This document shows positions 26,415 through 36,737 of a stretch of 40,486 nucleotides of DNA, one piece after another. Both the position numbers and the translations under genes were made by a program. The notes under the pieces are model-generated. The model worked only from the letters and a program-made list of their open reading frames with translations. It made no database searches and had not been told where the DNA came from. The stretch is from an uncultured Pseudomonadota bacterium (GTDB lineage Bacteria > Pseudomonadota > Alphaproteobacteria > RF32 > CAG-239), in contig CASEYY010000023.1 in assembly GCA_949292335.1 (NCBI GenBank), positions 1 to 40,486 on the forward strand, written 5' to 3'. The number at the start of each line of letters is the position of its first letter. Positions within the stretch are counted from its first letter, which is position 1.

Positions 26415-29054
26415 TTAAAGATTGGCGATGCGAGCCAATGCCGATTCAACCTTTTCTTTGTTGGCTAAAGCTTCGCTTTGGCGACGTTTTTCTTCTTCAA
26501 CAACTTTGGCCGGTGCTCGTTCAACAAAGCTTGCATTAGATAACTTAGCTGCATAACCGGCCAAGTTTTTATCCAGCTGAGCCAATTCTTTTTGCAATCT
26601 TTCGCGTTCGGCAGCAAAGTCTACAACTCCTTTAAGCGGAATTAATATGGTTAAGCTACCGCTTACGGTTTGAACCATATCCGAAGACGCAGCACCGGAC
26701 AGAGCTTCAATACTCTCAAGTCTGGCCAGCGAGCAAATAATATTAGCAAAATCTTTGATATGTGAAAACTCTGCTTCTGAAGCATCTTTAACATATGCTT
26801 TCAATTTGGCTCCGGCCGGCAAATTCATCTCGGCACGTAAAGAACGAATCGATGATATTATATCAATAACCATATCCAAAGCCTGTGCCGATTGGTTATC
26901 AATAACTTCATTTTGCGGCCATGGATGATGAATTAATTTAACATCTCTTGAAGCCAAATTATCCCATAATTGCGTGGTAACAAACGGCATGAACGGGTGT
27001 AAAATTACCAAAATTCTATCTAAAACCCAAGCAAAAGAAGCTCTGGTTTCTTGTTTGGCAACCTCGTCTTCGCCATAGAGAATCGGTTTTATCATCTCTA
27101 TATACCAGTCGCAGAATGTTCCCCATACAAATTGGTAAACACCATTGGCGGCATCGGAAAAACGAAATGCTTCGATATTTTTTGAAACCTCTAAAGTTGC
27201 CTCTTGGGCTTTGGCAATAATCCACTTGTTGATTGCCAACTTAACTTCGCTTATGTTGAAATTTTTAACCGGTTTGGCTTCGTTCATTTCACCAAAACGA
27301 GCGGCATTCCACAGCTTGGTGGCAAAATTTCTGTAACCGGCAATACGGTTTTCGTTCATATTAATGTCACGACCTTGGGTTTCCATGGCGGCCATAAAGA
27401 AGCGTAAAGCATCGGCTCCGTACTTTTCTATGGTTTCCATCGGGTCAACCGTGTTGCCTTTTGATTTTGACATCTTTTGGCCTTTTTCATCGCGAACCAG
27501 ACCGTGCATGTAAATGGTTTTGAACGGAATCTTCTTCATGCCATACATACTCATCATCATCATACGAGCAACCCAGAAGAAAATAATATCAAATGCCGTA
27601 ACCAAAACCGAGGTAGGATAAAATGTTTTTAAGTAATCGCTATTTTCATCCGGCCAGCCCAAGGTGGAGAAAGCCCACAATCCTGATGAGAACCAAGTAT
27701 CCAAGACATCGGTTTCGCGAGTTAGGTTTACATGGCGGCCAAATTGTTTATCGGCTGCAGCCTGAGCCTCTGCTTCGGTTTCTTCGCAAAAGATAGTGCC
27801 GTCTTCGGCATACCATATCGGCATCTGATGTCCCCACCATAGTTGACGCGATATGCACCAGGGTTGAATGTTTCGCATCCATTCAAAATAGGTTTTTTCA
27901 TAAGACTGCGGAACGAATTTGGTCTCTCCATCCTCAACTGCTCTGATGGCTTCTTTGGCCAGTATCGGAGCATCAACAAACCATTGGTCGGTCATCAAGG
28001 GTTCAATTACAACTCCGGAACGATCACCATAGGGTATAACCATAGGGTGATCTTCGATTTTTTCCATTAAACCTAATTCTTCCATCTTTTCGATAGTCTT
28101 TTGGCGGGCGGTTTGAGTATCAAGCCCGGCGAAAGGTGTATTTTCGTTTAAGGTTGCATCAGGATTTAGGATATTAACCAAAGGCAAATTATGACGACGG
28201 CCAACCTCAAAGTCGTTAAAGTCATGAGCAGGAGTTATCTTAACCGCACCGGTACCTTTTTCGGGATCGGCGTGCTCATCGGCAATAATCGGAATCTCGC
28301 GATTTATTATCGGCAATATCGCTTTTTTACCAATCAGATGTTTTAATTTCTCGTTATCCTTAGAAACGGCAACTGCCGTGTCGCCAAACATGGTCTCCGG
28401 TCTGGTGGTAGCAATATGGATGTATTCGCCCTCTTCTCCGGCTATCGGATATTTGTAGTAATACATTTTACCAACGGTTTCTTTTTGAATAACCTCCAAA
28501 TCGGAAACGGCGGTCATAAATTTGGAATCCCAGTTAACCAACTTTTTGGCCTTATATATCAAACCGTCTTTGTAAAGCTTTACAAAAATTTTGCGAACTG
28601 CGGCCGACAAACCTTCGTCCATGGTGAAACGTTCTCTTGACCAATCGCAAGAAGCACCAAGTCTTCTGAGCTGTTTACAAATGGTACCGCCGGATTGCTC
28701 CTTCCACTTCCATACCGTTTCGATAAATTTTTCTCGACCAAAATCGCGACGGGAAATACCTTCTTTGGCCAAATTGCGTTCAACTACCATTTGGGTGGCG
28801 ATACCGGCATGATCGGTTCCCGGCTGCCACAAAACTTTTTTGCCCAACATACGATTGTAGCGGATTAATATGTCTTGCAAAGTATCGTTGAGAGCGTGTC
28901 CCATGTGCAAAACACCGGTAACATTCGGCGGCGGTAATACTATACAAAAAGCCTCTTTGTCAGATTTCATATCCGGCTTAAAATCGCCGTCGGTTTCCCA
29001 GTTTTCATAAATTTTTTCTTCAAAATCTTTTGGATTATATGTTTTATCAAGCAT
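26415..29054 (-). CDS. valS: Valyl-tRNA synthetase
   Basis: Class Ia synthetase that charges tRNA-Val, with an editing domain. It has 879 residues. The HIGH motif is HMGH at 50-53 and KMSKS at 527-531. The long insertion between them (about 190-350) is the CP1 editing domain. An anticodon-binding helical domain follows, then a C-terminal coiled-coil arm (about 810-879, rich in Glu, Lys and Leu) specific to ValRS. AGGAAA precedes the ATG. It lies downstream of popZ and tolC, the order seen in Caulobacter relatives. Confidence 0.97.
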   Translation of the reverse strand: MLDKTYNPKDFEEKIYENWETDGDFKPDMKSDKEAFCIVLPPPNVTGVLHMGHALNDTLQDILIRYNRMLGKKVLWQPGTDHAGIATQMVVERNLAKEGISRRDFGREKFIETVWKWKEQSGGTICKQLRRLGASCDWSRERFTMDEGLSAAVRKIFVKLYKDGLIYKAKKLVNWDSKFMTAVSDLEVIQKETVGKMYYYKYPIAGEEGEYIHIATTRPETMFGDTAVAVSKDNEKLKHLIGKKAILPIINREIPIIADEHADPEKGTGAVKITPAHDFNDFEVGRRHNLPLVNILNPDATLNENTPFAGLDTQTARQKTIEKMEELGLMEKIEDHPMVIPYGDRSGVVIEPLMTDQWFVDAPILAKEAIRAVEDGETKFVPQSYEKTYFEWMRNIQPWCISRQLWWGHQMPIWYAEDGTIFCEETEAEAQAAADKQFGRHVNLTRETDVLDTWFSSGLWAFSTLGWPDENSDYLKTFYPTSVLVTAFDIIFFWVARMMMMSMYGMKKIPFKTIYMHGLVRDEKGQKMSKSKGNTVDPMETIEKYGADALRFFMAAMETQGRDINMNENRIAGYRNFATKLWNAARFGEMNEAKPVKNFNISEVKLAINKWIIAKAQEATLEVSKNIEAFRFSDAANGVYQFVWGTFCDWYIEMIKPILYGEDEVAKQETRASFAWVLDRILVILHPFMPFVTTQLWDNLASRDVKLIHHPWPQNEVIDNQSAQALDMVIDIISSIRSLRAEMNLPAGAKLKAYVKDASEAEFSHIKDFANIICSLARLESIEALSGAASSDMVQTVSGSLTILIPLKGVVDFAAERERLQKELAQLDKNLAGYAAKLSNASFVERAPAKVVEEEKRRQSEALANKEKVESALARIANL

Positions 29055-29153
29055 TTTATTTTCCTAATTTTGTTGTGGCTAAATACGAACAAAATGCCCT
29101 CAAAATTTTTGTTTTGGGGGCACAAATGTTTGAGGTCGGTCCTTGCTCTAAGC

Positions 29154-30122
29154 CTATCTTGAACCAACCTTTGCCATCACTCGTTCAATTTCTTGTTTAA
29201 CAATTTTTTCAACCATCTGCGGCAAATTGTTATTGAGCCATTTTTTGGTTTCTTCAACAACAGCTTTTTCGGCAAACTCTTTAAAATCGACTCCGTTATT
29301 CCATTGTCTGCTTATCTCGTTGCCAATCGCTCTGGTGATAGACTCAACAACCAAATCTTCTAAAGTTTTATCCACTCTTCCGGCTGAAATTACCGGAGCA
29401 ACATCTTCTGGCAATGCAGAAACTTTTTCTTCCTCTCGGGAAAACATTTTGGCAAAGTTGCTGATTATGTTGGCTGAGGCATCTACGGCCGCTTCGGAGG
29501 TATCAACCGCTAACTCCGAACCACCATCAGTTGATTGCTCGACGATGCTTTCTTCGGTAATCTCGGGTTCAATCTCTTGATCATTATAAGAATAATCTTG
29601 TGATGAGGTATATTCTTCTGCGGTTGAGGGCACCTCTTCGGTTGTAGATAAAGCAGATAACTCATCATCCGCTTGAGAAAAGGGCGAAACCGTCTCCTCA
29701 TTATCTATTGTTTCGGCAACATAGTCCGGAAGCTCGGCTGTATCTTCCGACGAATGCATAATCTCTCCTCCGAAAAAAGAATCTGTATCCGTGGCCTCGA
29801 CCCCAATATCAAGTACGTTCGTAGTGTCATCGGCAGAAGTTGAGGTTTCCGTGGCGGTATCATCGCTTATGGCCTCCGACAATGACAAAGGTAAAGAATC
29901 GGCTTCGGAGGAAACATCTTTTACCCGCATCGCCGGAGAAAGCTCCAATATATCATCTATATCGCCGGAAGAATTCAAGACATCGGCTACAACATCATCT
30001 GACACTGGTGCCTCCGCAGCAGTTGCCGCGGACTTTCCCTGCTCATCTTCTTCCAATATTCCCTTTATGGAAGACAAGATATCTTCCATAGCCATTTCAT
30101 TGTTATTTTCTTCTGCCGCCAT
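29154..30122 (-). CDS. popZ: DUF2497 / PopZ-like polar organising protein
   Basis: 322 residues, cytosolic. The N-terminal conserved helix (about 11-27: AMEDILSSIKGILEED) and the C-terminal oligomerisation region (about 255-322: LEDLVVESITRAIGNEI, then WLNNNLPQMVEKIVKQEIER) match the two conserved ends of DUF2497/PopZ. The middle is a long acidic Ser/Thr/Glu-rich disordered linker, far longer than the linker of Caulobacter PopZ (177 residues in total). PopZ forms a polar matrix that anchors the chromosome origin and recruits cell-cycle regulators. Location between tolC and valS matches Caulobacter. The symbol is given by family and context; polar function here is inferred. Confidence 0.85.
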   Translation of the reverse strand: MAAEENNNEMAMEDILSSIKGILEEDEQGKSAATAAEAPVSDDVVADVLNSSGDIDDILELSPAMRVKDVSSEADSLPLSLSEAISDDTATETSTSADDTTNVLDIGVEATDTDSFFGGEIMHSSEDTAELPDYVAETIDNEETVSPFSQADDELSALSTTEEVPSTAEEYTSSQDYSYNDQEIEPEITEESIVEQSTDGGSELAVDTSEAAVDASANIISNFAKMFSREEEKVSALPEDVAPVISAGRVDKTLEDLVVESITRAIGNEISRQWNNGVDFKEFAEKAVVEETKKWLNNNLPQMVEKIVKQEIERVMAKVGSR

Positions 30123-30202
30123 ATACGAAAACTTCCATTCTTATAATTTATTTTTATAAACCTATGTTAGTTAAAAAAAATTTTTTGGCAAGAGCTTTAT
30201 CA

Positions 30203-31555
30203 CTAATCCAAAGCAAACCATTTATCTTTGGTTTCTTGATAATAAGCGTTGGCGTCGTATAATTCGACATTAAGCTTAAGATCTTTGGCTGTTAATTTTC
30301 CCATGGTTGCCAATAGATTCATTGCCGATACATAGTAGGTACGACGAGCCTTAACATCGTTAACTTTAGAATTGAGTAATTCTTGATAAGCATCCAAAAC
30401 ATCCAAAATGGTACGGTTACCCAAAGCCTCTTCTTTTTGTACGCCGTCCAGAGCTATGGCATTAGCTTTGATTTGGGCTTCAATGGCTTTTAATTGCGAT
30501 TCATTGGACATCATGGTTTCCCAGTTACTTTGAACCGAAGACTTTACTGCTCGCTTGGTCTCCAAAACACTCTCCTGAGCTTGCCACTTTAAGTATTTGC
30601 TTTGGCGAATCTTGGCCCTGGTTGCACCCCCAGTATAAAGCGGAACAGTCAAATTAACTCCCCATTCGGCATTATTAATCGTAGTATCTATCTCACCTTG
30701 TTCGGATTTACTTCTGCCAACCGCACCGTCAAGACTTACTACCGGAAATAATGCACCGGTGTTGGCATATACTTCGTATCCTCTAGCCGCATAGTTATTA
30801 TTGGCTTGTTTGATACTATAGCTGTTCTTACGGGCTATTTCCAAAGCCTCATCATAACTCTTGGGTAAGAATTCTTTTATCTTGGTCGGTTCTGACAACT
30901 TATCCGGTTCGCTGCCGATTATTTTGATGTAAGTTGCGATTGATGATTGCAGGGTTCCCTCGGAAGCTATTCTGTCGGCGATGGCTTGTGAATGACGAGC
31001 TCGGGCTTGCGAGACATCGGTACGAGTAACCTCGCCGACCTTGAATCTTTCCAAGGTTTCATCAAGTTTCTTTTTCAATAACTCTTCGTTATTTTTTTGC
31101 AAATCTACAATAGCCTGATTTTGCAAAACATCCAAATATGCCGTGCCTGCCTGCAATAAAACACTTTGCTCAACATTGGATAATGCATTTTGAGCTGCTT
31201 TTACGGTTCTGTCGGCGGCTTTAACCGAGTTTACGGTCGAAAATCCGCTAAATACCGGTTGACTGATATTGGCCGAACCGCCTAAGCTGTTGTAGCTGCC
31301 ATCAGTGCCGACACCTTTTTTAACATCATTGTCGCCGTCATTATAAGAACCGTTTAAGCTTAGTACCGGACGATATTCCGACTTAGCCAAAGCCACATTC
31401 TCGTCTACCGAACGCAAATAGGCTCTTTCGGCTTGCAATGTAGGGTTAGAATCATAGGTTTGGCTCAAAACCGTAAAAATGTCCTCTGCCCGAGCCGAAG
31501 AACATATACACAAAGATGTGCCTAATAAAAGACTGCTTAATAACTTAATTCTCAT
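30203..31555 (-). CDS. tolC: TolC family outer-membrane efflux channel
   Basis: 450 residues. A signal peptide (about 1-23, ending SSARA) precedes two tandem outer-membrane-efflux repeats, each giving long coiled-coil helices (for example NALSNVEQSVLLQAGTAYLD) and barrel strands. It forms the trimeric exit duct for tripartite pumps and type I secretion. AAGGAA precedes the ATG. It is divergent from glgP across an AT-rich 198-bp gap and is followed by popZ and valS. No inner-membrane pump partner is in the window. Confidence 0.93.
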   Translation of the reverse strand: MRIKLLSSLLLGTSLCICSSARAEDIFTVLSQTYDSNPTLQAERAYLRSVDENVALAKSEYRPVLSLNGSYNDGDNDVKKGVGTDGSYNSLGGSANISQPVFSGFSTVNSVKAADRTVKAAQNALSNVEQSVLLQAGTAYLDVLQNQAIVDLQKNNEELLKKKLDETLERFKVGEVTRTDVSQARARHSQAIADRIASEGTLQSSIATYIKIIGSEPDKLSEPTKIKEFLPKSYDEALEIARKNSYSIKQANNNYAARGYEVYANTGALFPVVSLDGAVGRSKSEQGEIDTTINNAEWGVNLTVPLYTGGATRAKIRQSKYLKWQAQESVLETKRAVKSSVQSNWETMMSNESQLKAIEAQIKANAIALDGVQKEEALGNRTILDVLDAYQELLNSKVNDVKARRTYYVSAMNLLATMGKLTAKDLKLNVELYDANAYYQETKDKWFALD

Positions 31556-31753
31556 TATTTTTTCCTTATTTCATCCTGCTTTAAAAACTTGGTTAGGAGA
31601 TTACATCATTTGTTTCAAAATTACAAATATTTATTAAAATTTTTATAAATTTTTTTAAAATGTAGGTATCAAATGCAAAATATTAACTATATCTCAAACA
31701 ATTATTGTTAGCCTTGGGATAATTGAGTATTTAAGCTTTGAGGAGAAGGTCAA

Positions 31754-34213
31754 GTGAACAAAAAGTCAGTAATCATTAATGAAATTGATAAAGCCAGATT
31801 AAAATTTTCGATTGAGCATTATATTCAATATTTTATCGGTAAACGCGTTTGCGAGATTACCAAAGATGAAGCTCTGGAAGCTATTTCTTTGGCCGTACGT
31901 GAATTTGCCATGGATAAAATGTATCAAACCATTGCCAGATATAATAAGTGCAACTCCAAAAGAGTTTACTACCTGTCAATCGAATATTTGATCGGCAGAC
32001 TGCTCGCTAATAATCTGCATTCCCTTGGCCTCTTTGATATTATCAAAAGTATAAAAATCGAAGGGTTCCCGGATATGAGCCTGGAAGAAATTCTTGATGC
32101 CGAATACGATCCGGCTTTGGGTAACGGCGGTTTGGGAAGATTGGCCGCCTGCTACCTCGATTCAATGGCTTCTCTCGGTATCGCCGGTTTCGGATATGGT
32201 ATAAACTATCAGTTCGGATTGTTTAAACAAAAATTTGAAAACGGTTATCAGGTTGAACAAGCCGATACCTGGAAAGGTGAAAATTCACCCTGGCAATTCG
32301 TAAGAAATGATCGTATCGTCAAAATTCCAATCTATGGAAATGTTGAAGTTTTGGATAATCCCGATGGTTCAAAAGACTTCTTGTGGATGAATACCAAAAC
32401 CATTTACGGCGTGCCGTTTGATTTTCCGATCGTCGGATACAACAGCAAATCGGTTAACTACTTAAGGCTTTTCTCCGCCAAAACCGACGACGAATTGGAT
32501 ATTAATATATTCAACGAGGGCGGTTACATCGAGGCAATGAAAGAAAAAATCGAAACCGAAACCATCTCTAAGGTTTTGTATCCTTCGGACGCCGTAGAAT
32601 CGGGAAAAGAACTGCGTTTGAAACAGCAATATTTCTTTGTTTCTTGTGCAATTCAGGATATCGTTCGCCGTTTCCTTGAAAAGAGTGATGACTTTAAACA
32701 AATGCCGGAGAAAGTGGTTATTCAATTAAATGATACCCATCCGGCAATCGCCATCGCCGAACTGATGCGTTTGTTAATTGATGTTTACGGTCAAGAATGG
32801 GATGATGCATGGGAAATTACTAGCAAGTGTTTTGCTTATACCAACCACACCTTACTGCCCGAAGCTCTGGAAACTTGGCCGGCCAGAATAATCGGCAGAA
32901 TGCTGCCCAGACACTTGCAAATCATCTACGAAATTAACCGCAGATTCATGGAGTTTGCTCGCTCCAAATTCGGCGAAAACGAAGCTAAATTAAGCAAAGT
33001 ATCAATAGTATCCGGTGTGGGGGATAATCAAATTATTCGTATGGCCAACCTTTCAATCGTCGGCTCGTTCTCGGTCAACGGGGTGGCCGAAATTCACTCC
33101 AACCTGATTAAAACCAAACTGGTTCCCGAATTTTATGAATTGTGGCCGGAGAAATTTACCAATGTTACCAATGGTATTACTCCGAGAAGATGGTTGTTGC
33201 ACGCCAATACCGGTTTGGCTAATCTTATTACCTCTAAAATCGGAGACGGCTGGATTGTCCACTTGGAAGAATTGAAAGGCTTGGAAGATTTTGTAGACGA
33301 TAAGAAATTTGTTAAAGCCTTCGGCGAAGTTAAATTGGCCAATAAACAGAAATTAACCAAGATTATCCATAAGGCCAGCGGTATCTTGGTTAATCCGGAA
33401 AGTATGTTTGTGGTTCACGCCAAGAGAATCCATGAGTATAAACGTCAGTTGATGACAATTTTACAGGTTATCGGCGACTATCTTGATATTATCAAAGATA
33501 ATAAACGTCCGGCAACTCCTAAAACATATATCTTTGCCGGAAAAGCCGCCCCCTCTTACAACTTTGCTAAATTAATCATTAAGCTGATTAATAATGTGGC
33601 TGATGTGGTTAATAACGACCCCAAAGTAAATGATTTGCTCAAGGTCGTATTCTTGCCGGACTATAAAGTTTCGTTGGCCGAAGTACTTATTCCGGCTGCC
33701 GATTTGAGTATTCAGTCTTCTACCGCCGGTTTTGAGGCTTCGGGTACCGGCAATATGAAATTTGCCTTAAACGGAGCTTTAACTCTGGGTACTTTGGATG
33801 GTGCCAATATCGAAATCAGGCAGGAAGTCGGGGAAGATAATTTCTATTTGTTTGGCTTGACCGAGCAAGAGGTTCAGTCCAAACGCAAGAATTATAACCC
33901 CAGAGAAATCTACGAAAAGAACAGCTATGTTAAGAGAATTCTCAATGCGGTGAACTCAACCATGTTCTGCGAAAAAGATTATGTCTTGCTGTTCAAGCCG
34001 ATTTTTGAAGAGTTGGTTAACCGTGACTACTACATGGTTTTGGCCGACTTGGAAGCTTTTGACAAGAAGATGGAAGAAGCCGAAAAAGACTTCTTGGATA
34101 AAGATTTGTGGTGTAAAAAAGCTTTGCTCAATGTGGCTCGTATCGGTAAGTTTTCTTCCGATCGCTCGATTGAAGAATACGCCGAGCGGATATGGAATAT
34201 CAAACCATGCTAA
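31754..34213 (+). CDS. glgP: Glycogen/maltodextrin phosphorylase
   Basis: Releases glucose-1-phosphate from alpha-1,4-glucans using pyridoxal phosphate. It has 819 residues, the usual size. The catalytic domain signature GNGGLGRLAACYLDS is near residue 115, and the cofactor site EASGTGNMK is at 661-669 with K669 as the Schiff-base lysine. The start is GTG with GAGGAG upstream. No other glycogen gene (glgA, glgB, glgC, glgX) is adjacent, so it stands alone. It ends at a long shared terminator. Confidence 0.96.
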   Translation: MNKKSVIINEIDKARLKFSIEHYIQYFIGKRVCEITKDEALEAISLAVREFAMDKMYQTIARYNKCNSKRVYYLSIEYLIGRLLANNLHSLGLFDIIKSIKIEGFPDMSLEEILDAEYDPALGNGGLGRLAACYLDSMASLGIAGFGYGINYQFGLFKQKFENGYQVEQADTWKGENSPWQFVRNDRIVKIPIYGNVEVLDNPDGSKDFLWMNTKTIYGVPFDFPIVGYNSKSVNYLRLFSAKTDDELDINIFNEGGYIEAMKEKIETETISKVLYPSDAVESGKELRLKQQYFFVSCAIQDIVRRFLEKSDDFKQMPEKVVIQLNDTHPAIAIAELMRLLIDVYGQEWDDAWEITSKCFAYTNHTLLPEALETWPARIIGRMLPRHLQIIYEINRRFMEFARSKFGENEAKLSKVSIVSGVGDNQIIRMANLSIVGSFSVNGVAEIHSNLIKTKLVPEFYELWPEKFTNVTNGITPRRWLLHANTGLANLITSKIGDGWIVHLEELKGLEDFVDDKKFVKAFGEVKLANKQKLTKIIHKASGILVNPESMFVVHAKRIHEYKRQLMTILQVIGDYLDIIKDNKRPATPKTYIFAGKAAPSYNFAKLIIKLINNVADVVNNDPKVNDLLKVVFLPDYKVSLAEVLIPAADLSIQSSTAGFEASGTGNMKFALNGALTLGTLDGANIEIRQEVGEDNFYLFGLTEQEVQSKRKNYNPREIYEKNSYVKRILNAVNSTMFCEKDYVLLFKPIFEELVNRDYYMVLADLEAFDKKMEEAEKDFLDKDLWCKKALLNVARIGKFSSDRSIEEYAERIWNIKPC

Positions 34214-34223
34214 TCTGGTATAT

Positions 34224-34265
34224 ACAACAAAAAACTCCGGATAAATATCCGGAGTTTTTTGTTGT
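34224..34265. terminator. Long perfect-palindrome bidirectional terminator
   Basis: Twenty-base arms (34224-34243 and 34246-34265) pair without mismatch around AA, with core ACTCCGGATA and outer A/T runs. It serves glgP (+) and the 812-residue gene (-), whose stop codon overlaps its last base. Confidence 0.92.
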
Positions 34266-36703
34266 TAATCGGCTCCGCGGTCTCTGCGGCGACGCCATTC
34301 GTCAAATACCATTTTCTTAGCATTATTATCCTTGCTTTGCTTTTTGACTTCTTTGAAAAATTCTTTACAATCTTTAGCAAATTCACGCAACTCCGGATTA
34401 GGCAGTGCCGGCGGTTGCAATTCTTTTTCCTTACCTTTGGTATAGAGTTCGCGTACTCTGCGATTTATCGTAGAATCATCTTCGTCCAAACCATTGGCCA
34501 TTTCCATATATTTCTCGGGTTTATATTTCTCGGTAGCACTATTAATAATCGGCTTTACACCTTCGACACCAAGAGTGTTTTTAAGAGTGCCGTCAAAATA
34601 GCCAGTTAAAGTATCCTTTTCTCGTTTTGAACATATATCCTTAACCGCGTTATTAATTTTAGAATCTTTTTCATCTGCTGATGATCTGATTTGCTCATGA
34701 ATATCGGCAACGATTTTGGGCTTTTCGGCAGTCATATAGAAAACCAGAGCCTTTTTCATATTCTCGACATTTTTGCCTTCTTTATCTAATGGATCATATC
34801 CTTTACCTAAGAGCTTACCCTTGCCTATATCTTCGGTAATGTATTTCAACGCGACCAAAGCTGCAGCTCGGTCAACTTCATCCCACTTTTGCCCGTAAAC
34901 ACCGGCAAGTCCGGCGTTAATAAAATTATTCAGCTCGGTCATATGACCATTCTGCAATTTGGTATATTTAATTGTTCTATCCAATGAATCTATTTTATCA
35001 CTCAGCTTGGAATTGGTTTTATAATTGGGATTTTCACTGCACCGGCCAAGTTCTTGAGCTTTTAACTCTCGAACCAGCCTAATCTGGAAATCCAACAATT
35101 TGTTGCTGTCTTGTTTGTTTTCATCTTTAATAACCTTGAGCATGGCTTCAACATTATCAGACTCAAGATAAATTCCCGGAGCGTCTTTTGACCTCTTGCA
35201 CAACGGTATCATCAGGTTTTTACCGGAAGCTTCCATAAAAGCATTTAATACCGAACCACCAATTTCATTACCGCCAGGAATTACATAGTAACGCGAGCCA
35301 CAGGCCGACATGGCGTCCAAAACCACTCTGGCGTGCGACGATTTAAATTCTTTACCTTGTTCCATATAAAAATATACTTTAGGCGGGTTGGTAGGCCTTA
35401 TACGAACCGAAAATTCTTTAGTATGATTGCGAATACCGTTCTTATCCACCTCACCGTCCTTCAGCAAATCATTTTCATTTTTATATACACTGATAATTAT
35501 CGAACCCCATACTTTTCTAACCTTGGTTAAAGATGGGTCATGGTAACCGATAGTTTGAATTCTGTTTTTTACGGCTCCGATTATTGCTCTGCTTTTAACG
35601 GTTAAATCTTTTTCTTTGTCAATATAGTTGGTGGGATCTGTTTCAACTCGAAGTGGTTCTCCCAATAAATCGGAAAATTCATTCTCATCAAGTTTTGATG
35701 GCGTATTATCTTCATTTCCGTTACGCAAGTCAGTAATCTTTTGTTGTAATACATCTCCGGCCTTGCCGATTTCATCACCTTTTTTGTCGGTTACAAGGAG
35801 ATTATTAAGCTTCATCGTGTCGGTAACATCTATCTCATTTTTGTAGCAATATTTGGCAAGTGCGTCTATTTGTTGCTGCGTAAGGTTGGGTTGGCAACGG
35901 GCTAACCCCAAACTCCCATCAAGCCAAGTAATATCTAGACCGGTGCCTTGCAAATTAAAAATGGAGTAACAAACCCTACCATCTCTATCAAGATTAAAAT
36001 GATGTTCATTGATTATTTCTTCGCTTTGATTTTTGTCCTTGGGATTGCTTTCTTTATATCTTGGAGCAAATTCTCCTCGTCTTTCAGAGATGAAATTATC
36101 GTAAATTTTGTTAAAATCTTCTTCTTTACCTGCTTTTTTGCATTGATTATAAAACCTCAACAGACTTTTAACTACCTTTTTAGGTGTACCTTGTAAGGTT
36201 TTGAAATCTTCGATGTAGCCATTTGCTTTTTCTTTACTTTCACATGCTCTGTGAACAGAATCAATCGCATCAGCGTATTTATCTTTAAGCTCGTTTAATT
36301 TGGCCTCTTTTTCGGTTTCTGGAATTTCTTGGGCGGCTACTTCATCTCTAATAGTTGTGTATTCAAGGTAATCTTCTTGGTGATTTTTTGTATAATCATC
36401 GTAAGTTTCGAAAAATTCTTTAATATCCTTGTTTGCACCAGATTCGTCGGCATAGGTTTTGGCTTTATTATGCTCATCATTGCTGATTGCATTTTCATAG
36501 GCCAGTAACTCTCTGTCAATTGCTTGTCTTAGCTTATTTTCTAAAGCAATTTCATCGTCTTCATCTGTATCCAAAGATAAAACCTCAAGTATTTTTGCAA
36601 GAGGATATTTAGCCTTAAGACTTTCTATTTTTTCGTTACGATTTGCCTCATTTATTTTAATCTTGAACGGATAAAAGCTTTTTTCGTTATTTTCTTCTGC
36701 CAT
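34265..36703 (-). CDS. Large uncharacterised soluble protein, 812 residues
   Basis: I do not recognise the family. It has no signal peptide or membrane segment and is highly charged (Lys, Glu and Asp throughout). Residues about 1-220 look helical or coiled-coil. A central part (about 225-520) is more globular and includes WLDGSLGLARCQPNL and, later, VVLDAMSACGSRYYVIPGGN and AFMEASGKNLMIPL, where Gly, Trp and Cys residues suggest a folded domain. The C-terminal part (about 530-812) is again helical and ends in an Arg-rich tail (DEWRRRRDRGAD). GGGAG precedes the ATG, and a TATAAT element (36738-36743) lies 35 nt upstream. It stands alone between glgP and pgk. It could be a lineage-specific structural or host-interaction protein; nothing in the context decides. 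Confidence 0.8.
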   Translation of the reverse strand: MAEENNEKSFYPFKIKINEANRNEKIESLKAKYPLAKILEVLSLDTDEDDEIALENKLRQAIDRELLAYENAISNDEHNKAKTYADESGANKDIKEFFETYDDYTKNHQEDYLEYTTIRDEVAAQEIPETEKEAKLNELKDKYADAIDSVHRACESKEKANGYIEDFKTLQGTPKKVVKSLLRFYNQCKKAGKEEDFNKIYDNFISERRGEFAPRYKESNPKDKNQSEEIINEHHFNLDRDGRVCYSIFNLQGTGLDITWLDGSLGLARCQPNLTQQQIDALAKYCYKNEIDVTDTMKLNNLLVTDKKGDEIGKAGDVLQQKITDLRNGNEDNTPSKLDENEFSDLLGEPLRVETDPTNYIDKEKDLTVKSRAIIGAVKNRIQTIGYHDPSLTKVRKVWGSIIISVYKNENDLLKDGEVDKNGIRNHTKEFSVRIRPTNPPKVYFYMEQGKEFKSSHARVVLDAMSACGSRYYVIPGGNEIGGSVLNAFMEASGKNLMIPLCKRSKDAPGIYLESDNVEAMLKVIKDENKQDSNKLLDFQIRLVRELKAQELGRCSENPNYKTNSKLSDKIDSLDRTIKYTKLQNGHMTELNNFINAGLAGVYGQKWDEVDRAAALVALKYITEDIGKGKLLGKGYDPLDKEGKNVENMKKALVFYMTAEKPKIVADIHEQIRSSADEKDSKINNAVKDICSKREKDTLTGYFDGTLKNTLGVEGVKPIINSATEKYKPEKYMEMANGLDEDDSTINRRVRELYTKGKEKELQPPALPNPELREFAKDCKEFFKEVKKQSKDNNAKKMVFDEWRRRRDRGAD

Positions 36704-36737
36704 GGCTTTAACTCCCGAAACCTTTCTTTATAGATTA

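Noticed and set aside
34265-36703. Similarity of the central part to the LPD7 domain of large polyvalent proteins
   Set aside because: Only a loose Gly and aromatic pattern is shared; without a profile search it is not a supportable call.
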